Assembly: GCA_949289635.1 (NCBI GenBank)
Contig: CASEOS010000002.1
Coordinates: forward strand, 1-64,000
From: an uncultured Eubacteriales bacterium
GTDB lineage: Bacteria > Bacillota > Clostridia > TANB77 > CAG-508
DNA: 64,000 bases
Direction of reading: 5' to 3'
The translations under genes and the position numbers were made by a program. This document shows positions 43,493 through 53,083 of the stretch, piece by piece. The notes under the pieces are model-generated. The model worked only from the letters and a program-made list of their open reading frames with translations, was not told where the DNA came from and did no database searches. The first letter of the stretch is position 1; each line of letters opens with the position of its first letter.

Positions 43493-45481
43493 TTAAAGTG
43501 GTAGTATGATTGTAAATGTTGTACCTTTTCCTTCTTCTGATTCAAAAGTAATATCACCATTAAAATGTGCTTTTATGGTTGAGTAAGACATATATAATCC
43601 TAAACCAGTACCATTTTTTCCTTTTGTTGTAATCATTTCTTTAAATAATTTTTCTTGTACATTTTTTGGCATGCCACACGCATAATCTTTTATATGGATG
43701 TATACATTTTTATGATCACTTTCTAATATTAATTCAATATTTTTATTCTTTTCTCCATTGTATGCTTGAATAGCATTAGAAATCATATTGTTAATTACTT
43801 GTACCAAACTATTAATATCCCCATTGATAACAGTATGTTCATCTGTTTTCATAGAAATATTCAAATAAATAATAGCATTTTTTAATTCATGTTTCATCAA
43901 AATATTAACACGTTTTACTAATTCATCAAGTGTAAAGTGAACAGAATCTGCTTCAGATAATGTAACAGCTTGTCCTTTAACAGCAGTAATAATATCTGAC
44001 ATATATTCAGTGTAATCTTTGATTTTAGAAGTCCATTCAGACATATCTCTAGCAATATCATGATGATCTTGTGCGTTTACATCAGGGTCATCAATAGAAT
44101 CATTATATTCTTTAATTAAAGCATTTAAACCTTCGGTAGCTCCTGAGATTGACATGATAGGTGTTTTTAAGTTATGTGCAATACCACCAATTAATTGTCC
44201 TAAAGAAGCTAAACGTTCACTTTCCATTAAAGTTTCTTGGCTATTATGCAATTGATCTACATATGTTTTTGTTAATTTTTGAATTTCATTGAAAGAGGCT
44301 GTCAAGTCACCAATTTCATCATTAGATGTAACAGGAAGATTATTGGCATAAATAACATCATCAGAGTTAGATATATGTTTCATTCCATTGATAACACTAT
44401 TAATATCATTACTTAAATCTCTACCTATGTAAAGAATAAATAAGCAATTAATAAAAATTAGTAATAAGGCAATGTAAATAAATGGAACAATGAAGTTATT
44501 ACCAAATACAAAATAACGAATACCAACATAACATTCGCCCATATTGGTATTGATTTTGATAACAGCACCTTCTCGATTTTGGCCATAATATTCATAAGTA
44601 TATCCATCTGTCTCATCATAGAAATTTAAAGTATATTTTATGAAAAAGTCATTTAATGTTTCAGGAGAGTAATATACTTCACCATCAGAAGCAGATATAA
44701 TAACCGCATGATCACCTTCAGATTTAAATTCTATTGAATTTAAAATGTTTTCAACATCTGTGATATTATATACAGTTTCTTCATTAAAACTTGATAATAG
44801 TTCTTGTCTATAAAAGTGATATAATAAATCTCCTTTTTCTTTTGTCATAAGAGACATAGAAATCAATAAAATTAAGACAAAAGAATACAAAAATAGAGGT
44901 AATATTTGTATTAATAATTTATTATATAAAGGTAATTTAACACCAGTTACTTCATTATGAGCTAGATTTGCAGTAGCAGATAATCGATTAGAAAAGAATT
45001 TTTTACTAATCATATATGAAAATATTGCAAATACTGCTGTAAAAGAAAATATAACAGTTGTAATTCTTATAACTAATTCAGCTTCTGTATTGAAAGCAAA
45101 AAGTAATATGATAACAATAATTGTTGGAATAAACATTTCTAACAAAAGCATCATATAAGGATAATTAAATGATTTTTTCCTTAGATTTTTTATATATTCA
45201 GGATTTTCAAGTTTTTCTTTAGAAAGAGAAAGTTTGCTATATAAAATCCTTAAAGTGATATATAAAAGTAGTGCTAAAATACATATAATTATAATAAATT
45301 GTGTAGTATAAGTTATACCAACAATCTCAATCTGAAAATCATTATCAATTGAGTTTGGTGGATAATTTAATACAGAAGGTAGGGCAAAATACAAAACAGC
45401 AGCAATAATAAGAAGTATCAGCGTATTTACTAATGCTAATTTTTTTTCATTATCAATATTAAAAATTTTAGCAAAATTCAT
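43493..45481 (-). CDS. Membrane sensor histidine kinase co-transcribed with the NRPS
   Basis: A 662-residue protein. The N-terminal half has about six membrane helices plus an exposed region (about 215-325), then HAMP-like sequence and coiled-coil. The phosphoacceptor motif GGIAHNLKTPIMS has His near 437. The ATPase domain has N-box NMISNAIQAY, DYACGMP and GTGLGLYMS. It starts 15 bases after the NRPS stop with AAAGGAGG, so the two are one operon. A sensor encoded with the synthetase suggests product or cell-envelope feedback. The separately transcribed HD-GYP response regulator is a possible partner. Confidence 0.88.
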   Translation of the reverse strand: MNFAKIFNIDNEKKLALVNTLILLIIAAVLYFALPSVLNYPPNSIDNDFQIEIVGITYTTQFIIIICILALLLYITLRILYSKLSLSKEKLENPEYIKNLRKKSFNYPYMMLLLEMFIPTIIVIILLFAFNTEAELVIRITTVIFSFTAVFAIFSYMISKKFFSNRLSATANLAHNEVTGVKLPLYNKLLIQILPLFLYSFVLILLISMSLMTKEKGDLLYHFYRQELLSSFNEETVYNITDVENILNSIEFKSEGDHAVIISASDGEVYYSPETLNDFFIKYTLNFYDETDGYTYEYYGQNREGAVIKINTNMGECYVGIRYFVFGNNFIVPFIYIALLLIFINCLFILYIGRDLSNDINSVINGMKHISNSDDVIYANNLPVTSNDEIGDLTASFNEIQKLTKTYVDQLHNSQETLMESERLASLGQLIGGIAHNLKTPIMSISGATEGLNALIKEYNDSIDDPDVNAQDHHDIARDMSEWTSKIKDYTEYMSDIITAVKGQAVTLSEADSVHFTLDELVKRVNILMKHELKNAIIYLNISMKTDEHTVINGDINSLVQVINNMISNAIQAYNGEKNKNIELILESDHKNVYIHIKDYACGMPKNVQEKLFKEMITTKGKNGTGLGLYMSYSTIKAHFNGDITFESEEGKGTTFTIILPL

Positions 45482-45496
45482 CTTTAGTTCCTCCTT

Positions 45497-48400
45497 TTAG
45501 GTATTATATTTTTTTAAGTAAAGTAAAATTTTATTAATGTAGTCTGGTTCTATTTGTGGCCAAGCTAAATTTAAAGAGTTCAATACGGAAATAGTATCTT
45601 CGCAATGAAGCGTTACTAAACTATTATTAACATTTTTTATATATGCAGTAATACCAAAATTATTTGCTTTACTATTAGATAAAGCAGTTTTAAAATCTGC
45701 AATACTAGAAAAATCTATATTTGTTCCGCAGAAATTTAGCATTTTAATTAAATCGAATCCAGAAACATAATTATTATTATATAAATGATATATTTCTAAA
45801 CTATGTTTTTGATTATACATTAGTCGAACTATAAAATTTGCACAAATATCTACAGGTGAAAGTTCAAATTTAAAATCATGAAGTTCTCTAGGAAAAATTC
45901 CTATGTTTATAAATGATTCTAGTCTATTAAAAAATGCATTATCATTATAATTTTCTTGAAATACACCATCTACATACCTATTTGTGATTGTTCCTAATCT
46001 ATAGATACTAGCTATCATTTCATTATTTTGGCAAGCTTCAATAATTGCTTTTTCTGCTTCAAATTTACTTCTAACATATACATTATCTTTAAAAGATTGA
46101 CCAATATATAAATCGTTTTCTGTAAAATCTGCAGAAGGTGTTTTTACTAATCCATATCCAGATACAGACATGGTTGATATATAATGTAAAGGAATATTAA
46201 ATTTCTTACAAAAAGAAATCATCTTTTTAGCAGAATGAACATTGGTTTTATTAAAGATCTCGTAATTTCCATAATGTTTAACTAATGCAGCAGTATCAAT
46301 GACACAATCACAAGTAGTTCCTAAGCGATTATATAAATCTTCTTCAATACCAAAATTAGCATCTAAAAGATTACCTTCTACAATTTTTATCCTGTATAAA
46401 TATGGTTCTATATTAACATCAGGAAAATAAAAATTAAACTTTTTAATAAATCGGGCTAAGGGATTTACCAAATCTTTTTTTCTAATAACGCAAAAGATTT
46501 TACTAGAGGTAGTTGTTAATAAATAATATAATATATGAATTCCTAGAAATCCAGTAGCACCAAAAAGAATAATTCTTCTAAAATCTGTAGTTATTTCAAT
46601 TGGTTTTTTAATTTCTTTGATAATCGGCATTTTTTCAATTAATACAGAAGTTTCTTTTGGTTGATCAATTAAAAGAAAATCGGCTAATTTTCTGATGGTT
46701 GGATATTCGTAAAAATCTTGTGTATTGATAGAGATGCCTTTACCATATAAAATAGATTGTGCTTTTATTAATAAAAGGGAATCTATATAATAATCAAATA
46801 AATTATCTTCTACACTGATTTTGCTTTTTTGTTCTAATAATTCTGTGAAAATTTCCTGTAAAGTTTCTTCTAATTTATTTTGTGGTTTAACATATTTCGT
46901 ATGTGATTTTTTTGGTAAAGGTAAGGCAGATTTATCTATTTTACCATTAATTGTTAGTGGCAGTTTATCTAATCTCATAAAATAATTTGGTATCATATAA
47001 CTAGGTAATATCTTTTTTAAAAAACTAGATAAATCTTCTATTTCATTTTGAGATGTGTAATAAGCACATAAGAATTTATGGTCATCTAAAGTGATGACAG
47101 TAACATAAACATCTTTTATATCAGGATGTGTCAGTAAAACAGATTGGATTTCTCCTAATTCAATACGATAACCATTTAATTTTACTTGAAAATCACTACG
47201 TCCTAAATATTCCATAACACCATTAGAATGTAAAATAGCAAGGTCGCCTGTTTTGTAAATCTTTTCTCCTGTATAAAAAGGATGGTCTAAAAATTTTTCA
47301 CGTGTTTTTTGTTCATCTGTATAGCCTAAAGCTAAGCAATCTCCACTAATAAACATTTCGCCAATATTGCCTAATGGAACAAGTTCTTGGTCATTATTTA
47401 AAAGTAAAATTTGCGTATTATCTATTGGGTATCCAATAGGAACAGATGTATAAGTATCTTCTGGATGATACTCATAAATCATACATCCAACGGTTGCTTC
47501 TGTTGGTCCATATTCGTTATATATATGAATAGGATGAGAGAATAAAGAAGTGATTTTTTCACACATTTCTTTAGTTAAAATGTCTCCTCCTAAAATAAAT
47601 TTACATACAATACTATTGCTTAAATCTAAATCTTGCAATAAAGTAAAATGTCCAGGTGTTAACTTTATAATTTGTACATGATTATCTTTAATCATTTCTT
47701 CTAACAATAATTGTGCATTTTCATTTTGGTAAATATAAATAGAATTACCAGAACATAGTGGTGTATAAATAGAAGTTACGGTTAAGTCAAATGCAACAGA
47801 AGAAAACAAAGGGAAATTGGTTTCTTCTCCATGTACATATTGTTTAATAGCCCAACGAATATAATTACTTAAACTTTTATGAGAAATTTGAACGCCTTTT
47901 GGATTTCCGGTTGAGCCAGAAGTATAGATAATATATGCTAAATCAGTCTCTTTTAGGTCATAATCTATATTATAAACATCATTTTTTTGATAATCAAAAT
48001 TATCTAATGAAATTCTTAAGATAAGTTCTTTATCTATTTTTACAGATTTTAAGGTATTCATATGTGTTAAGATTAATTTTGCATTACTATTGTTTACAAT
48101 ATATTCAATACGTTCATTTGGGTAATTAACATCAATAGGAATGTAACATACACCCAATTTTTGTGTAGCCAAGATACTAGCAACAAACTCAATAGAATCT
48201 GTAAAGGCTAAACAAACAATATCCCCTGAATGAACGGAATATTCTTTTAGTTTTGAAGCAATGAGATTAGCTAATGTATTTAGTTCTTTGTAACTAAGAG
48301 AAATATCTTTATAGTTAATAGCTAATTTATTAGGATTTTTTTGTAGTTGTTGTCTAAATAAATCATAAACAGAAATAAAAGTATCTGTATTTTTTTTATG

Positions 48401-49726
48401 ATTGTATGTATCTAATATATAGTGTTTTTCTTTAGCAGAAACGATTTCAAGTTCTTTGATGTTTAATTCTGGATTTGCCATAATTTGTTTTGTGATTTCC
48501 ATTAAACGTTCATGTAATAAATCAATTTCTTCTAAAGTAAATAAGTCTTTTTTAAAGTCATAGTAAATACTAATCATGCCTGTGTCATCAATATCATATA
48601 AGTGAATGTCTAAATTATTAACAACACAATGATTAAATAACCATTTGCAAGAATAAGGAACAGAACAAGTAGCTCTATGATTTCTTGCATTTTGATAAGA
48701 CAAACAAACATCATAAAGATTTTTAGAAATATTAAATTTTTTTCTAATGGTATCTAGTAATAGGTTATAGGGATATCGTTGGTTTCTAAAAACAGACAAT
48801 TCATGTTTTGAAACTTGCTCGATAAAATGTATACAAGTAGTATTTTTGTCGATTTCCATATGAAAAGGTACAGTACTAATATACATTCCTGTTGTATTTT
48901 TTTCTTTGAAATTGCATCTATTTAATATAGGTGTTCCCACAGTAGAAGAATTTGTATTATTAATTTTTGATAAATAGATATTCAAAACAGCCATAAAAAG
49001 TGAAAATAAAGAAATTTTATGGTTATTGCAAAAAGTTAATAATTGATTGGTCTCTTCTTTTGAAAGGATAACACTTTTTCTAGTTGCTTCATATGAGCTA
49101 GATTGAAAATCTTTTAAGTAAGAAAATTCTAAATTTTCAAATTGATTCTCCCAAAAATTTTTAGCACGTTCAAATTTAGAACTTTCTAAATATTTTTTTT
49201 CTTCATCTATAAAATCTAAATAAGAATTAGTTTTGTTGTCTGGAATAGGTGTATTTTGAATAATAGAAATATAATAATTCATGATTTGGTCAATTAATAA
49301 GCTCATAGTCCAAGCATCAGAAATAATATGATGTAAGTTGGCTACAAATCCACCTGTACCATCTTCATTTGTAAAAATAACAAAACGATATAAACGACTA
49401 TTTAGAAGGGTAAAATGTTTTGTGATAACATCCTCTTCAAGTTTTGATAAAGGATAATCATTTGAAAGTTGAACTTTTTCAATTTCAATAAAAGAGTAAT
49501 TTTCTATATATTGCTTAATATCAGAACCTTCTTGCATTAATTGAATTCTCATAGAATCATTATTTTCAATAAACAGATTAATTGCTTTTGCTAAATGATC
49601 TTCATTGATTTTTTCTGAAATAGATAATGTTCCACATATATTTGAAACACAGGTGTTTTCATGGAATTGTTCTGTTAATAAAATAGATTTTTGTGGATTG
49701 CTTAACTCATAGTTTAAAATATTCAT
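45497..49726 (-). CDS. Single-module NRPS with terminal reductase (C-A-T-R)
   Basis: 1409 residues. Condensation domain about 1-430, with active site HHIISDAW (H132, H133, D137). Adenylation domain about 450-950, with YTSGSTGNPKG, NEYGPTEATVG and YKTGDL. Aligning by eye to GrsA, the ten pocket residues read D-L-T-K-I-G-E-V-G-K, very close to the known asparagine code (DLTKLGEVGK). The carrier domain has its Ser in DYYIDSLLLIK, near 985. The reductase domain about 1050-1409 has GATGFLGIH and YVRSKFEAE, and would release the thioester as an aldehyde or alcohol. With no earlier module the C domain should use an acyl starter, giving an N-acyl-Asn aldehyde. Substrate is inferred. Confidence 0.88.
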   Translation of the reverse strand: MNILNYELSNPQKSILLTEQFHENTCVSNICGTLSISEKINEDHLAKAINLFIENNDSMRIQLMQEGSDIKQYIENYSFIEIEKVQLSNDYPLSKLEEDVITKHFTLLNSRLYRFVIFTNEDGTGGFVANLHHIISDAWTMSLLIDQIMNYYISIIQNTPIPDNKTNSYLDFIDEEKKYLESSKFERAKNFWENQFENLEFSYLKDFQSSSYEATRKSVILSKEETNQLLTFCNNHKISLFSLFMAVLNIYLSKINNTNSSTVGTPILNRCNFKEKNTTGMYISTVPFHMEIDKNTTCIHFIEQVSKHELSVFRNQRYPYNLLLDTIRKKFNISKNLYDVCLSYQNARNHRATCSVPYSCKWLFNHCVVNNLDIHLYDIDDTGMISIYYDFKKDLFTLEEIDLLHERLMEITKQIMANPELNIKELEIVSAKEKHYILDTYNHKKNTDTFISVYDLFRQQLQKNPNKLAINYKDISLSYKELNTLANLIASKLKEYSVHSGDIVCLAFTDSIEFVASILATQKLGVCYIPIDVNYPNERIEYIVNNSNAKLILTHMNTLKSVKIDKELILRISLDNFDYQKNDVYNIDYDLKETDLAYIIYTSGSTGNPKGVQISHKSLSNYIRWAIKQYVHGEETNFPLFSSVAFDLTVTSIYTPLCSGNSIYIYQNENAQLLLEEMIKDNHVQIIKLTPGHFTLLQDLDLSNSIVCKFILGGDILTKEMCEKITSLFSHPIHIYNEYGPTEATVGCMIYEYHPEDTYTSVPIGYPIDNTQILLLNNDQELVPLGNIGEMFISGDCLALGYTDEQKTREKFLDHPFYTGEKIYKTGDLAILHSNGVMEYLGRSDFQVKLNGYRIELGEIQSVLLTHPDIKDVYVTVITLDDHKFLCAYYTSQNEIEDLSSFLKKILPSYMIPNYFMRLDKLPLTINGKIDKSALPLPKKSHTKYVKPQNKLEETLQEIFTELLEQKSKISVEDNLFDYYIDSLLLIKAQSILYGKGISINTQDFYEYPTIRKLADFLLIDQPKETSVLIEKMPIIKEIKKPIEITTDFRRIILFGATGFLGIHILYYLLTTTSSKIFCVIRKKDLVNPLARFIKKFNFYFPDVNIEPYLYRIKIVEGNLLDANFGIEEDLYNRLGTTCDCVIDTAALVKHYGNYEIFNKTNVHSAKKMISFCKKFNIPLHYISTMSVSGYGLVKTPSADFTENDLYIGQSFKDNVYVRSKFEAEKAIIEACQNNEMIASIYRLGTITNRYVDGVFQENYNDNAFFNRLESFINIGIFPRELHDFKFELSPVDICANFIVRLMYNQKHSLEIYHLYNNNYVSGFDLIKMLNFCGTNIDFSSIADFKTALSNSKANNFGITAYIKNVNNSLVTLHCEDTISVLNSLNLAWPQIEPDYINKILLYLKKYNT

Positions 49727-49976
49727 ACAACATCACCTTAAAATTTTTTTGCTAAAGAGATTATACATATAAAAAATCAAAAAATCAAATAATTCTACAA
49801 AATAACTTCATAATCTTCATATTTTGCAGGGATTCCTTTATGAAAATAAATGAATGATGACTTTCTATATGAATTTTAAATATAGTAAAATCTTTAAAAA
49901 GAAATATCCGTAAATGAATATGAAGTATTGAAAAATAAAAAAAATAGATATAGAATGAAGAAAAAGGAGGGAGCAT

Positions 49977-51704
49977 ATGGGAGATAATGAAAATAGAAAG
50001 GTATATGAACCAAGAATTGTAAAAAATTATAGGGAGATGATAGAATATTCGGTAAAAAACTATGCAGATAAAGTAGCCTATAAATATAAGAAAAATGGAG
50101 ATTTAAAACATGTAGAATATGTAGAAAAAACATATGAACAAGTAGGAAAAGACATAAAAGCATTTGCAACAGAGTTATTAAACAAGGGGCTAGAAAAGAA
50201 AAAAATTATTGTTATTGGAAATAATCGATATGAATGGTGTGTAACTTATTTAGCTGTTACAAGTGGAAATATGATTATTGTCCCATTAGATAAAGCACTT
50301 CCAGATAATGAGATTGAAAATTTAGTAACAAGAAGTGAGGCAGAAGTTGCTATATTTGATAAAAAATATGTAGAAGTTATGAAAAAACTAAAGAAAGATA
50401 CAAATGTAAATTTAAAAATGCTAATTTGCATGGATGATATCAAAGATAACGAAATAGAAAAATTTTCACAATTATTGAAAAAGGGTGAAGAACGAGTAAA
50501 AAATGGGGATGATTATTATGAAAAAGTGGAAATCCATCCTGAAGAAATGTCAATTATGTTGTTTACATCAGGAACTACTAATCTTCCAAAAGCAGTAATG
50601 CTATCTCAAAAAAATATATGTGCAAACTTATCAGATTTTGCATCATGGGTAAAGCTATATCCAACAGACACATTACTTTCTTTTCTACCAATTCACCATA
50701 CATTTGAATGTACAGTAACATTTCTTTATGGATTTTATAGTGGTTGTACAGTAGCTTTTTGTGATGGATTAAAATATATTCAAAAAAATTTGGCAGAATA
50801 TAAAGTTTCTGTATTTGTAGCGGTTCCATTGGTATTAGAGACCATGTACAAAAAAATTCAAAAAGCAATTCATGACCAAGGAAAAGAAAAATTAATTAAT
50901 AGAATGATAAAAATAGCTAATGGACTTTTAAAATGTAAAATAGATTTAAGAAAAGTCATTTTTAAACAAATATTAGATAATTTAGGTGGAAATATTCGTT
51001 TAGTATTATATGGCTCAGCGCCTATGGATAAAGAAACCATTGTAGGATTTAATAATTTTGGAATTGCATTAATACAAGGATATGGTTTAACAGAAACATC
51101 ACCAGTTATTGCAGCAGAATCAGATAAAGAAAAAAGACCAGGTTCTGTAGGATTAGCTTTACCTAGTTTAAATGTCAAAATCGATTGTCCAGATGAAAAG
51201 GGAGAAGGAGAGATTTTAGTAAAAGGTCCAAGTGTTATGATGGGATATTATCACAATGAAGAAGAAAATCAAAAAGCATTTGTAGATGGGTGGTTTAGAA
51301 CAGGAGACTATGGATATATAACAGAAGATGGATTTATCTATGTAACAGGTAGAAAAAAAGATATCATAGTTCTAAGAAACGGAAAAAATGTGTATCCACA
51401 AGAGATTGAATTTTTAATTAATAAACTACCTTATGTAACAGAATCTCTAGTATACCAAAGAGAAAAAGATAAAACAGATACTATGTTATGTGCTAAAATT
51501 GTATATGATAAAGATATGATAGAAGAAAAATTAGGAGAAAAAACAGAAAAAGAATACAAAGACAGCATTTGGGAAGAAATAAAAGAGATTAATAAAAAAT
51601 TACCAGTATTTAAACATATAAAACAAATCACCATAACGACAGAGCCATTAATAAAGACAACAACACAAAAAGTAAAACGTTATGAAGAATTAAAAAGAGT
51701 TTAA
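49977..51704 (+). CDS. Long-chain acyl-CoA synthetase (AMP-binding)
   Basis: A 575-residue adenylate-forming enzyme. It has MLFTSGTTNLPKAVM (phosphate loop), IQGYGLTETSPV, GWFRTGDYGYI, the hinge GRKKDIIVLRNGKNVYPQEIE and C-terminal Lys in TTQKVKRYEE. It activates fatty acids as CoA thioesters, and possibly supplies the acyl starter of the divergent NRPS, from which it is separated by 250 bases that should hold both promoters. It could equally be general lipid metabolism. Starts at ATG after AAGGAGG. Confidence 0.85.
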   Translation: MGDNENRKVYEPRIVKNYREMIEYSVKNYADKVAYKYKKNGDLKHVEYVEKTYEQVGKDIKAFATELLNKGLEKKKIIVIGNNRYEWCVTYLAVTSGNMIIVPLDKALPDNEIENLVTRSEAEVAIFDKKYVEVMKKLKKDTNVNLKMLICMDDIKDNEIEKFSQLLKKGEERVKNGDDYYEKVEIHPEEMSIMLFTSGTTNLPKAVMLSQKNICANLSDFASWVKLYPTDTLLSFLPIHHTFECTVTFLYGFYSGCTVAFCDGLKYIQKNLAEYKVSVFVAVPLVLETMYKKIQKAIHDQGKEKLINRMIKIANGLLKCKIDLRKVIFKQILDNLGGNIRLVLYGSAPMDKETIVGFNNFGIALIQGYGLTETSPVIAAESDKEKRPGSVGLALPSLNVKIDCPDEKGEGEILVKGPSVMMGYYHNEEENQKAFVDGWFRTGDYGYITEDGFIYVTGRKKDIIVLRNGKNVYPQEIEFLINKLPYVTESLVYQREKDKTDTMLCAKIVYDKDMIEEKLGEKTEKEYKDSIWEEIKEINKKLPVFKHIKQITITTEPLIKTTTQKVKRYEELKRV

Positions 51705-51711
51705 GAGTAAA

Positions 51712-51752
51712 AAAGGGATTTTGGGGACGGACTCATTTTTCCCTTTTTATTT
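51712..51752. repeat. GGGACG element, copy 5 (partial) acting as terminator
   Basis: AAAAAAGGG...TTTTGGGGACGGACTC...CCCTTTTT: nearly the same 40 bases as the left part of copy 2 at 34585. The outer AAAAAGGGA/TCCCTTTTT stem with a T-run would terminate the acyl-CoA synthetase transcript. Confidence 0.65.
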
Positions 51753-51799
51753 TGACTAAAATTGAAAATATGGTGAATACTATTTTTGAGGTGATTTTG

Positions 51800-52933
51800 T
51801 TGAGAAGAGCTAAGAGAAAAAGTAGTGGTAAAAAAATTGTGATAACTACCATTGTTTTATTAATCATGTGGTTACTAGGATTTTATATATATGTTACATA
51901 TAATCATATAGAAATTTATGACTCTAATTATACGGCAGAAAGAACACAATCCACAATAGAGGAACAAACTGTGGAAAAAGTAGAAGAAGAAAGCAAAAAT
52001 GTGGCAGATGTGATAGAAGAAACAGTAGAAAGTGTTGTAGGAATATCAAAATTAAAAAATGCAGGAGATTCTATTTTTTCAAGTAATACAGAAAGTCAAT
52101 TAGGTTTAGGAACAGGCGTTATTCTTACAGAAAATGGGTATATTTTAAGTAATGAGCATGTGACAGGTAGTAAATATAGTAAATGCTATGTGACATTAGA
52201 AAATGGAAACAATTATAATGGAACTGTTGTATGGAGTGATTCTCATATTGATTTATCGATTGTAAAAATAGAGGCAAGTAATTTGAAATATGTGACATTG
52301 GGAGATTCAGATAATATCAAAATAGGAGAAACCGTGTATGCTATCGGAAATCCAATTGGATTTGAATTTAGAAGAACGGTTACTTCAGGAATTATTAGTG
52401 CAAAAAATAGAACCATTAAATTGGAAGAAGAGGACACTGTATCATATATGACAGATTTAATACAAACAGATGCAACGATTAATCCAGGAAATAGTGGAGG
52501 ACCATTAATTTATCCAAATGGACAAGTCATTGGAATTAACACAGTTAAAATATCTTCAGCAGAAGGAATTGGATTTGCCATACCTATTAATATTGTAAAA
52601 CCAATTATAGAAAGTTATCAAAATACAGGAGACTTTCAAGAAGCAAAAATTGGAATATATGCTTATGATGCAGAAGTAATCCCCTATTTAGAAAAAGGAA
52701 CAACTAGCAGTTTTCAAGAAGGGATTTATGTAACAGAAGTAACAAAAAATGGACCAGCAGATACAGCAGGAATAAAAGAAGGTGATATCATTACACAAAT
52801 AGATGATACAAAATTAAATACAATGAATGACCTAAGAGAATATATTTATACAAAAAAACCAAATGAGGAAGTTACATTACAAATCAATAGAGGAAAAATA
52901 AAAAGAGAGATTGTTGTAAAATTAGGAAGGTGA
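51800..52933 (+). CDS. HtrA/DegP-like membrane-anchored serine protease with PDZ
   Basis: A 377-residue protein. TTG at 51800 follows GAGGTGA. One N-terminal membrane helix, an acidic linker, then a trypsin-like domain with catalytic His (SNEHV, near 118), Asp (HIDLSIVKI, near 149) and Ser (NPGNSGGPL, near 231). A C-terminal PDZ domain (about 290-375) has VTKNGPADTAGIKEGDIITQIDD. It degrades or refolds damaged exported proteins. Its stop codon lies at the edge of the next palindrome. Confidence 0.92.
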   Translation: MRRAKRKSSGKKIVITTIVLLIMWLLGFYIYVTYNHIEIYDSNYTAERTQSTIEEQTVEKVEEESKNVADVIEETVESVVGISKLKNAGDSIFSSNTESQLGLGTGVILTENGYILSNEHVTGSKYSKCYVTLENGNNYNGTVVWSDSHIDLSIVKIEASNLKYVTLGDSDNIKIGETVYAIGNPIGFEFRRTVTSGIISAKNRTIKLEEEDTVSYMTDLIQTDATINPGNSGGPLIYPNGQVIGINTVKISSAEGIGFAIPINIVKPIIESYQNTGDFQEAKIGIYAYDAEVIPYLEKGTTSSFQEGIYVTEVTKNGPADTAGIKEGDIITQIDDTKLNTMNDLREYIYTKKPNEEVTLQINRGKIKREIVVKLGR

Positions 52934-53083
52934 AACGTTAAGGACGTGCCAAATGTGCCAAAGGGGACGGGGTAAAATGGCACACTTTATAATTTAAAAA
53001 TGGATTATTTATATAATATAAATAAAAGTGTGCCATTTTACCCCGTCCCCTTTGGCACATTTGGCACGTCCCTAACGTTTCAC
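52930..53083. repeat. GGGACG palindromic element, copy 6, between htrA-like and M23 genes
   Basis: 59-base arms (52930-52988 and 53025-53083) match with a single mismatch, around a 36-base AT-rich loop. The tips read AACGTTA(A/G)GGACGTGCCAAAT, related to the AACTTTAGGGACGTGTCAAAT tips of the 336-bp element. Both convergent stop codons (TGA) fall inside the arms. Confidence 0.8.
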
